From Methylobacter sp. (GTDB lineage: Bacteria > Pseudomonadota > Gammaproteobacteria > Methylococcales > Methylomonadaceae), in NCBI GenBank assembly GCA_030699385.1, contig JAUYMY010000027.1:1-32099 (forward strand): DNA of 32,099 nucleotides, read 5' to 3'. This document shows positions 26,222 through 32,099 of this stretch, piece by piece (the stretch's first letter is position 1; each line of letters begins with the position of its first letter). The position numbers and the translations under genes were made by a program. The notes beneath the pieces are model-generated. The model did no database searches. It was given only the letters and a program-made list of their open reading frames with translations, and was not told where the DNA came from.

Positions 26222-27361
26222 TTAAAAAAAAGTTAAGTCGTCCGAGCTGTCTTGCTCAGAACTAGGCCGCGAACTGACCGACTTGTAGTTTTCTTCTATA
26301 TGTTCCACGGCCTCATCGACTTGAAGCATATTGCCGTTGCGCTCACTACCTTGCTGTTGTATTTTTTGTATGGTTTCTTGCAGATTCAGCAAGTTATTTT
26401 CGACTTGTGTCAATATCTGACTGACGCGATCCTGAAATTGGAAGGCAACCAGCACATTGTTGATTTCGCTACGGACTTGCTCGGCGTTGTTCCTGAGCAC
26501 TTCGACATCAGTGCGGTAATGGACTAAGGCTTCGGATAAATGCGCTAAGGTTTGTTTGACGTTGTCTTCGGCCTGATACAAGGTTGAATCATCAACCAGA
26601 ATAGAACTGTCTGCTGTTGCTAATGTGGCATTGACAGCCGTCACAATATTATTAACCTTTTCTGCCAGTTGCTGATCGATGTGCGCGCAGTCATCCGCCA
26701 ATTGACGCAAATCTTCTGGCTTTGCGCCATTGGCCGCTAGCGCATTAAGCTGATCAATCAACTTATGCCTATCGATGACGGTTGAACTTAGCCCGTCGAT
26801 ATGCGGTGTCAGTTTGTGCAGCTCCACGGTGGCCAGATGCTCTACTTGATGAATCTGTTTAAGCGATTCCAAAATAGGTTGCAACAAAGCGCGACTGGTG
26901 CCAATGACATTGTCTAATTGATAATGTTGCTGCCCGCTCAAAGCATCGTCTGCCCTGTTAACAATCAGCTGCAGCTCGGTGACCATGTCGGCAAAACGAT
27001 TGGTTAGCGAAATAACCTCCTGCTCGGTATGTTCGCGTGAGGCCATGACATGTTGCGACAAAATTGGCGTAATCGTTAACAGCAGCCGCTCCAACTCGGT
27101 GGTATAGGTGACAACGGCTTCCATTTTGCGCCTTTCATCTTCCTCCCAGTGCGCATTAACGAGCGCTAATTCGTCCTCATGGCGACGCCACAAAAACAAA
27201 CCACTGCCTACGCCGCAACATAACAGCGCTAAACCAGCAATCACTCCATATAAGCCAACTCCGTATTGCCAGATAATAGCCATAGCACCTAGAATCACCG
27301 GCAACGCAGGTAGTAAAGCGTACAAAAACTTGGTGTTATTGTTACTTTGGTCGTGCAGCAT
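26222..27361 (-). CDS. Membrane-anchored CheZ-like protein, candidate CheY-P phosphatase
   Basis: This 379-residue protein has two N-terminal hydrophobic segments at about 13-30 and 34-57. A long helical region follows, then FQFQDRVSQILTQVENNL at about 307-324. The DRVSQ element (Asp311, Gln315) matches the CheZ catalytic pattern FQDLTGQ, where Asp143 and Gln147 act on CheY-P. The tail is acidic and ends DDLTFF, like the CheY-binding tail of CheZ (DDLLDSLGF). The distance from Gln to the C-terminus (64 residues) is close to that in E. coli CheZ (67). It is the first gene of the leftward cluster, just upstream of cheY. I infer a membrane-fixed CheZ-like phosphatase. Alternatively it is a receptor-like helical protein that only shares this motif. 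Confidence 0.72.
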   Translation of the reverse strand: MLHDQSNNNTKFLYALLPALPVILGAMAIIWQYGVGLYGVIAGLALLCCGVGSGLFLWRRHEDELALVNAHWEEDERRKMEAVVTYTTELERLLLTITPILSQHVMASREHTEQEVISLTNRFADMVTELQLIVNRADDALSGQQHYQLDNVIGTSRALLQPILESLKQIHQVEHLATVELHKLTPHIDGLSSTVIDRHKLIDQLNALAANGAKPEDLRQLADDCAHIDQQLAEKVNNIVTAVNATLATADSSILVDDSTLYQAEDNVKQTLAHLSEALVHYRTDVEVLRNNAEQVRSEINNVLVAFQFQDRVSQILTQVENNLLNLQETIQKIQQQGSERNGNMLQVDEAVEHIEENYKSVSSRPSSEQDSSDDLTFF

Positions 27362-27572
27362 TAAAATCCCTGTTGTTCTTGTAAAACGTATAGTCTAGTA
27401 TGTATTTACACTTAGTGCCATTTCAATTTCATTTGTAAAACTGAGGGTTTTTATCAGTATTTAAGCCTGTTTGTCATGTTAATGTAAAAAATAACCGCTA
27501 ACCTAAAAATCAAGTGCAAAGCGAAAAAAAAACTGCAAATGGCGCTATTTTGAACCTTAAACTTGGAGCTTT

Positions 27573-28388
27573 ATTATCAGTCTCGAACCTATCAGCGCCG
27601 AAGAATTCAGTCATTTTAGGCGTTTAATTTACGATCACGCCGGCATTGCGCTGGCGCCGGAAAAAAGCATTATGGTAGCCAGTCGCTTAGCCAAGCGCCT
27701 ATTGCATTATGGTTTGCAAACTTATGGGCAATACTATCAATTAGTAAAAAACGGGCAATACCCGCACGAATTTCAATTGATGGTTAATATTTTGACCACT
27801 AATGAAACTTATTTTTTCCGTGAACCCAAGCATTTTCAATTTCTTCAGGATCAGATTATTAAACCCTGGCGTGGTGACAATTTCCGCCTGTGGAGCGCTG
27901 CTAGTTCCACCGGCGAGGAAAGTTACTCTATTGGTATGATTCTGGCTGAAAATCTGGGCATGAGAAACTGGGAAATATTTGGCTCCGACGTCAACACCGA
28001 TGTGCTGGAAACCGCACAAAAAGGCGTTTATCTAATGGACAGGCTGGATAATATGGACAAGCGTTATCTGGATAAATATTGCCTGAAAGGTGTGCGCTCG
28101 CAAGAAGGCTATTTTCGCGTAGATGAAAAAATTAGGAACCATATCACTTTCGGCCAACTTAACCTGAAAGACCCACTCCCTAAAAGCCTTGGCCAATTCG
28201 ATGTGATTTTCCTGCGCAATGTGTTGATCTACTTTGACGCCGAAACAAAACAAGATATAGTGCAGCGCGTTATTTCCGCGTTAAAACCGGGCGGCTATTT
28301 TTTTATCAGCCATTCCGAAACCTTGCACAGCGTTAAAACCGAATTAATCACAGTGACGCCTTCCATTTATCAGAAACCATGCAAATAG
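27573..28388 (+). CDS. cheR: CheR methyltransferase, probable non-canonical ATT start
   Basis: CheR methylates glutamates of MCPs with S-adenosylmethionine. The protein carries NETYFFRE, the SAM-binding stretch WSAASSTGEESYSIGM, FGSDVNTDVLETA and LRNVLIYF. The first in-frame ATG is at 27672, but the 33 codons upstream encode a normal CheR N-terminus (ISLEPISAEEFSHF, then IYDHAGIALAPEKSIM). A stop is present at 27558-27560, and no ATG, GTG or TTG lies between it and 27672. A GGAG at 27565-27568 points to ATT at 27573 or ATC at 27576 as the start, giving about 271 residues, the usual CheR size. It is divergent from the main cluster and overlaps cheD by 10 bases. Confidence 0.9.
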   Translation: MISLEPISAEEFSHFRRLIYDHAGIALAPEKSIMVASRLAKRLLHYGLQTYGQYYQLVKNGQYPHEFQLMVNILTTNETYFFREPKHFQFLQDQIIKPWRGDNFRLWSAASSTGEESYSIGMILAENLGMRNWEIFGSDVNTDVLETAQKGVYLMDRLDNMDKRYLDKYCLKGVRSQEGYFRVDEKIRNHITFGQLNLKDPLPKSLGQFDVIFLRNVLIYFDAETKQDIVQRVISALKPGGYFFISHSETLHSVKTELITVTPSIYQKPCK

Positions 28389-28978
28389 GGCAATATCAAG
28401 GGCTGCCGAGGATTATCATTGACCCCGGCGAAAGTTATGTCACCCGGAAAGATGAAATCATTTCCACCTTGCTAGGCTCCTGCGTAGCGGCGTGTTTGTA
28501 CGATCCGGTCAATCGCATCATCGGCATGAATCACTTTTTGCTGGCTCAGCAACATGCAGCGCACAATGCCGCCTTATTAGGCTCTGAAGGCGGACGCTAT
28601 GGCATTCATGCAATGGAATTGCTGATCAATCAAATGCTGAAACAAGGCGCGCAACGCATCCATATAAAAGCCAAAGCCTTTGGCGGCGGCGATGTGCTGA
28701 AACTGGAAAATAAGTCGCGCGGCAGACAGTCTATCGGCGAGATTAATTGCGAATTCATCAAAACCTTTTTGCAGACTGAACGCATCCCCTTAGTCGCTTC
28801 CGGCTTAGGTGGACATATAGGCCGCAATATTTTCTTTCTCGCCAGCGATTTTTCCGTGTATGTTAAAAACATACAACGCGCCGAAGAAGAAACGGTAATT
28901 AAACAAGAAAAACGTTTTCTGCAAAAAAATATTATCGTGCCCACGCCGGACCCATCGAGTCAGGCGGATTTTTGGTAA
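28379..28978 (+). CDS. cheD: CheD receptor glutamine deamidase
   Basis: This 199-residue protein deamidates glutamines on MCPs in many bacteria. It has the family signature LGSCVAACLYDP with catalytic Cys35. His52 (MNHFLL) lies 17 residues later, the Cys-His spacing of Thermotoga CheD. Further blocks are RYGIHAMELLIN and KAFGGG. Ser29 stands where the catalytic Thr is found in Thermotoga, a conservative change. A charged tail follows residue 165. It overlaps cheR by 10 bases. No cheB or cheC is in the window, so the demethylation partner must be elsewhere or absent. Confidence 0.94.
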   Translation: MQIGQYQGLPRIIIDPGESYVTRKDEIISTLLGSCVAACLYDPVNRIIGMNHFLLAQQHAAHNAALLGSEGGRYGIHAMELLINQMLKQGAQRIHIKAKAFGGGDVLKLENKSRGRQSIGEINCEFIKTFLQTERIPLVASGLGGHIGRNIFFLASDFSVYVKNIQRAEEETVIKQEKRFLQKNIIVPTPDPSSQADFW

Positions 28979-29280
28979 GCCTATAAAGCTACAGCGCCAA
29001 ATTAGGTGTTTCTACCGATTGTTCACATAAGCCAGTTCATCTAACCTCTATTCAACTTTAAAAAACCGGCAATACGAAGATGAATATGGACGTTGCTAAC
29101 AGCCAGCTTGCAGGCTTTGTCTACAAGCCGTTATTGCTTATTCCTAAACTTCATTCTTCGTGTACTTTGTGGTGATAATTTTTTTTAATCCGTCATGTCA
29201 TTATAAAAAGTTTTAAAAGTCGTCAAAAACCCATAAAATCACTGCTCTTTCAGTTATCAAAAAAAGAAGGAAGGAAGTGC
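28979..29280. other. Intergenic region without a gene
   Basis: Between cheD and aqpZ I see no coding frame with a start and a family signature. It holds only a half-copy of the CACGAAG-type repeat (ATTCTTCGTGTACTTTGTGGT, in two pieces, near 29153-29173) and an AT-rich leader. AAGGAAGGAAG before the aquaporin ATG is a strong ribosome binding site. Confidence 0.5.
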
Positions 29281-29970
29281 ATGAAAAACTATATTGCGGA
29301 ATTTCTGGGTACATTTTGGCTGGTTCTTGGCGGCTGCGGCAGTGCCGTATTGGCAGCGGGATTTCCTGAGGTTGGCATCGGCTTGCTAGGCGTTTCTCTG
29401 GCTTTTGGTTTAACCGTGCTAACCATGGCCTACGCCATCGGCCCCATCTCAGGCTGCCATCTCAACCCGGCCGTTTCTATCGGACTCTGGGCAGGCGGGC
29501 GCTTTTCGGCCAAACAATTGCTGCCTTATATCATCGCTCAAATCGCTGGCGCTATTGTTGCGGGCGGCGTACTTTATCTTATCGCCAGCGGCAAGGCGGA
29601 CTTCAATGTTGCAGCCGGCTTCGCTGCCAATGGTTATGGCGAGCATTCACCTGGCGGTTATTCCTTGTTTGCCGCCTTGATCGCTGAAATTGTTATGACC
29701 CTGATGTTTTTGCTGGTCATTCTCGGCGCGACCGACACGCGTGCGCCGCAGGGCATGGCGCCTATCGCGATCGGTCTTTGTCTGACCTTGATTCACCTGA
29801 TCAGTATTCCAGTCACCAATACTTCGGTAAATCCTGCCCGCAGCACCGGTGTTGCTGTCTTTGTCGGCGACTGGGCAATTGAACAACTGTGGTTATTTTG
29901 GCTGGCGCCTATCATTGGCGCGGTACTGGGCGCGTTAATCTATCGTTTTATCGGTAGCGCAGAAGACTGA
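29281..29970 (+). CDS. aqpZ: Aquaporin Z, water channel
   Basis: This 229-residue inner-membrane protein has six membrane segments and the two aquaporin half-helices, HLNPAVSIG near residue 60 and SVNPARS near 183. The selectivity-filter residues of E. coli AqpZ (Phe43, His174, Thr183, Arg189) appear conserved in [23 protein letters not shown]. This points to water rather than glycerol transport. The length is that of AqpZ. It appears to be monocistronic: MITE-like copy 3 begins 41 bases after its stop. The ribosome binding site is strong. Confidence 0.97.
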   Translation: MKNYIAEFLGTFWLVLGGCGSAVLAAGFPEVGIGLLGVSLAFGLTVLTMAYAIGPISGCHLNPAVSIGLWAGGRFSAKQLLPYIIAQIAGAIVAGGVLYLIASGKADFNVAAGFAANGYGEHSPGGYSLFAALIAEIVMTLMFLLVILGATDTRAPQGMAPIAIGLCLTLIHLISIPVTNTSVNPARSTGVAVFVGDWAIEQLWLFWLAPIIGAVLGALIYRFIGSAED

Positions 29971-30011
29971 AGCGTGGTTGCGCATAAGCTAATCGCCCTG
30001 TATAAATAATT

Positions 30012-30271
30012 TGTAACTACTCAGTGAAAAAAATAGAACACGGATGGCACTGGTTAGACGGATAATCACTGATTAAAAACCTATTTAAAAGATCTGTGTA
30101 AATCTGTCTTATCTGTGTAATCCGTCGACTGCAGGGACAGATATTTGCTCCTGCAATAACATCCCTGTGGGTTATGCAGGAGGTAGAGCACCAAAATTAG
30201 GCGCTTTAGGCGATGCAGGAGCAATTGCCGAGTTCCATTTAATTATTTTTAGCAAAAGCTGAGTAGTTACA
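30012..30271. mobile_element. MITE-like palindromic element, copy 3, with an internal insertion
   Basis: The ends TGTAACTACTCAG (30012-30024) and CTGAGTAGTTACA (30259-30271) are perfectly complementary. The interior matches copy 2 read in the opposite direction (for example TTTAATCAGTGATTATCCGTC on the minus strand, in part). About 100 bases at roughly 30128-30230 are extra compared with copies 1 and 2. They have their own inverted ends TTGCTCCTGCA (30145-30155) and TGCAGGAGCAA (30214-30224). No target duplication is visible. The right end lies only 44 bases before the mlaC ATG. Confidence 0.7.
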
Positions 30272-30315
30272 ACTTTTTGCATCCATTCCAAAATCAAAAT
30301 CCATCGGATCACATT

Positions 30316-30954
30316 ATGCGCAATCGCCCCTACCACGTTGTACTATGGCTGTTATTTTCTGCGATAACACTCGGCTTGATGTCAACAGTGATGGCAGAGA
30401 ATTTACTGCCCCCGCAACAAGTCATACAAAGTGTTTCCTCGCAAATACAGCAAAAAATGCAAGACAAGTCTTTTACCAAGAATTTTGCACAGGTTGTACA
30501 GTTTGTTAACGGCGTTATTGATCCACATACCGATTTCAATCAAATTGCCCAATTAGTGCTGGGGAATCATTGGAGATCGGCCACACCCCAAGATCAGGCG
30601 CGCTTTAAACAGGAATTTAAAACCTTACTAACCCGAACCTACTCCAGAGCCTTTGTTGAATACACCGATTGGTCAATGCGCATTAGGCCGCTGAAACTGC
30701 CCGATACAGCGCGAAAAATCGTGGTCAGGACAGATATTTTGCAGCCCGGCCGCCAAGCGATTGAGGTGAGTTACCGAATGCTGCTCACTAAAGGAGAATG
30801 GAAAGTCTATGACATTATCATTGAAGGTGTCAGCTTAGTGACCAATTACCGCACAACGTTTAACGATGAAATTCAAAAAAAGGGCGCGTTAAGCATCGTC
30901 ATTGATGATCTGGCGAAACGTAATATCGAAGCATTGTCAGGCCAAGGTTCCTAA
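30316..30954 (+). CDS. mlaC: MlaC/Ttg2D-type periplasmic phospholipid-binding protein
   Basis: This 212-residue protein starts with a signal peptide (RNRPYHVVLWLLFSAITLG, cleavage near VMA-EN at 26). It then has MlaC family features: FAQVVQFVNGVIDPHTDFNQ (split for length: FAQVVQFVNGVIDPH, TDFNQIAQLVLG), HWRSATPQDQARFKQEFKTL, RTYSRAF, and GEWKVYDIIIEGVSLVTNYR. MlaC shuttles phospholipids between outer membrane and the inner-membrane MlaFEDB transporter. No mlaFEDB genes are here, so this is an isolated copy. I choose ATG at 30316 over the in-frame TTG at 30277, because the signal peptide begins properly there. The M48 gene follows without any gap. Confidence 0.9.
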   Translation: MRNRPYHVVLWLLFSAITLGLMSTVMAENLLPPQQVIQSVSSQIQQKMQDKSFTKNFAQVVQFVNGVIDPHTDFNQIAQLVLGNHWRSATPQDQARFKQEFKTLLTRTYSRAFVEYTDWSMRIRPLKLPDTARKIVVRTDILQPGRQAIEVSYRMLLTKGEWKVYDIIIEGVSLVTNYRTTFNDEIQKKGALSIVIDDLAKRNIEALSGQGS

Positions 30955-31887
30955 ATGACGCTCAGCCACCGACTCAAAAACGTCTTGCATACCCTAGCGC
31001 TATTTTTGTGCATGGGCGCGATTTTATCCTTAGTCGGTTTTGTGTTGGCTGGCGTTGAAGGCGTTTTGTGGGCCCTGTTTTTAGGGCTTTTAATACTGGC
31101 CATTAGCCCGAATATACCGCCCTCGTTAATTTTTTCGCTGTATAAGGGCGAATTGCTATCGGCAAATAATGCCCCCAGTCTTTATCGGATTACCCAGGAA
31201 CTCGCTGCCCGCGCCGAATTACCCGCCCTGCCCGCGCTTTATTATTTGCCCAGCCAACTGATGAACGCCTTTTCTGTCGGCAGCTCGGCAAGTTCGGCAA
31301 TCGGCCTAAGTGATGCCCTGTTAAATAGCCTGAGCACACGCGAGCTTATCGCGGTGCTGGCACATGAAATTAGCCACATCCAGCATAATGATGTACGCGT
31401 ATTGACCTATGCCGACCTTATTAGCCGCATCACCAGCATCTTGTCCTTGACTGGATTCCTATTAATTTTTATCAACTTACCCTTATATTTTTTGGGACTG
31501 GTGACCATTTCCTGGTTTGCCTTGGGCATACTCGTCATAGCGCCCAGCCTAATGAGTGTTCTGCAACTTTCATTATCGCGGCTCAGAGAATTTGATGCCG
31601 ACCATCAGGCTGCATTATTGACCGGCGATCCTGAAGGTTTGGCCATGGCTTTACGCAAACTGGACATTTATGAATCCTCTCTTATAGACGTTCTATTTGG
31701 GCGTGAGCGCAGTTTATACATCCCCTCAATCCTCAGAACCCATCCTGATACAGAAGAAAGAGTCAGTCGGCTGTTGCGCTCAAAATCGCCGCCAGAACCG
31801 ACACTAATCTATACCGACGATGACCGCTTCACCTCAGCCCTGACGCATAAACCTATCGCCCAGAAAATAAATCTATCCAGCCTATAG
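30955..31887 (+). CDS. HtpX-like M48 family membrane metalloprotease
   Basis: This 310-residue protein begins with two hydrophobic segments (about 10-33 and 36-52). It has the zinc motif HEISH at 137-141 with third ligand Glu212 in REFDAD, then two more hydrophobic segments around 155-205. This is the HtpX-type M48 layout for membrane-protein quality control, with the catalytic site on the cytosolic side. MNAFSVG near 103 and THPDTEERVSRL close to the end are also usual in the family. The ATG directly follows the mlaC stop codon (TAAATG), so the pair is co-translated. This suggests a shared envelope-maintenance role, which is inference. Confidence 0.93.
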   Translation: MTLSHRLKNVLHTLALFLCMGAILSLVGFVLAGVEGVLWALFLGLLILAISPNIPPSLIFSLYKGELLSANNAPSLYRITQELAARAELPALPALYYLPSQLMNAFSVGSSASSAIGLSDALLNSLSTRELIAVLAHEISHIQHNDVRVLTYADLISRITSILSLTGFLLIFINLPLYFLGLVTISWFALGILVIAPSLMSVLQLSLSRLREFDADHQAALLTGDPEGLAMALRKLDIYESSLIDVLFGRERSLYIPSILRTHPDTEERVSRLLRSKSPPEPTLIYTDDDRFTSALTHKPIAQKINLSSL

Positions 31888-31976
31888 CGTTAGTCCAAGA
31901 AAAATCTCATTACGGGGATATTTAGCTCATGCTACCGACGCCTGCGGAGACGACACAAAAAATAATTATCTTTTGA

Positions 31977-32090
31977 CGTGATTTACTTAACAGCGAGGCG
32001 CAGCTGTCCAAAGGTGACGATTTATCGCCCCTGAAAAACCTCGGCCCTGTGGAAAAATTATTCGAGCTGCAAATGAAATGGCTGCGCTAA
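31977..32090 (+). pseudogene. Short unassigned open fragment near the window end
   Basis: A 37-codon open stretch without a normal start ends at TAA 32088-32090. Its translation includes LLNSEAQLSKGDDL and GPVEKLFELQMKWLR, with protein-like composition. I do not recognise the family. It may be a decayed gene end or chance. The bases from 31888 to 31976 show nothing else. Confidence 0.2.
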
Positions 32091-32099
32091 GAACTGCGC

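Noticed and set aside
27362..27572. Flagellar sigma-28 or sigma-54 promoter between the CheZ-like gene and cheR
   Set aside because: I compared both strands with the consensus patterns and found no match with correct spacing.
8974..30271. Recurring CACGGAT units as a CRISPR array
   Set aside because: The copies are thousands of bases apart, palindromic, and without regular spacers or cas genes.
10954..30279. TTG starts at 10954, 11589, 17594 and 30277
   Set aside because: In each case an ATG a few codons later has a better-placed ribosome binding site or matches the family N-terminus better. Only the TTG at 1336 was kept.

Overview
The window reads as a chromosomal segment of a free-living, motile gammaproteobacterium with moderate GC. 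A methanotroph of the Methylococcales is my best guess, from the E. coli-like NADP isocitrate dehydrogenase, the single-chain pyruvate:ferredoxin oxidoreductase beside a GltD-like flavoprotein, the surface multiheme cytochrome and the style of the dispersed repeats. No methane-oxidation gene is present, so the taxonomic call is inference. I see no rRNA, tRNA, CRISPR array, prophage or intact transposase.

Layout. 1-1336 (minus strand): a coiled-coil DUF1640-type membrane protein and a calcineurin-like phosphoesterase with a TTG start. 1625-6597 (minus): a pentaheme cytochrome with three Ig-like repeats, a secreted PxKF-like protein, then a receiver-less sigma-54 activator. A good -24/-12 promoter and a 19-bp-arm palindrome lie upstream of the cytochrome, so the cluster looks like a self-contained sigma-54 regulon. 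7019-8860 (plus): icd and a PilZ protein. 9325-15188 (plus): a GltD-like FAD/FeS oxidoreductase, a VapBC-type toxin-antitoxin pair, and nifJ, tightly packed. 15354-18376 (minus): a diiron metallo-beta-lactamase-fold protein resembling the O2-sensing ODP family, followed 2 nt later by a GGDEF-EAL protein. 18711-27361 (minus): a chemotaxis cluster in the transcription order CheZ-like membrane protein, CheY, STAS protein, CheA, MCP, CheW, MCP. 27573-28978 (plus, divergent): cheR and cheD. 29281-31887 (plus): aquaporin Z, MlaC and an M48 HtpX-like protease.

How the genes may work together. A probable O2/redox sensor (ODP-like), a c-di-GMP synthesis/degradation enzyme, a PilZ receptor and a CheA carrying a two-motif insert that resembles the MshEN c-di-GMP-binding domain all lie within about 17 kb. 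This suggests, as inference, that oxygen, c-di-GMP and taxis are linked here. The cluster also holds an unusual membrane-anchored protein with the CheZ catalytic signature and a CheZ-like C-terminal tail, which may be the CheY-P phosphatase. The PFOR/GltD-like pair points to ferredoxin-linked pyruvate metabolism under low oxygen.

Intergenic regions hold three copies of a MITE-like palindromic element with NGTAACTACTCAG termini (two with 6-bp target duplications), several CACGAAG-type hairpins, and one DUF29-like gene remnant. Several start codons were reassigned from the sequence, including a probable ATT start for cheR.
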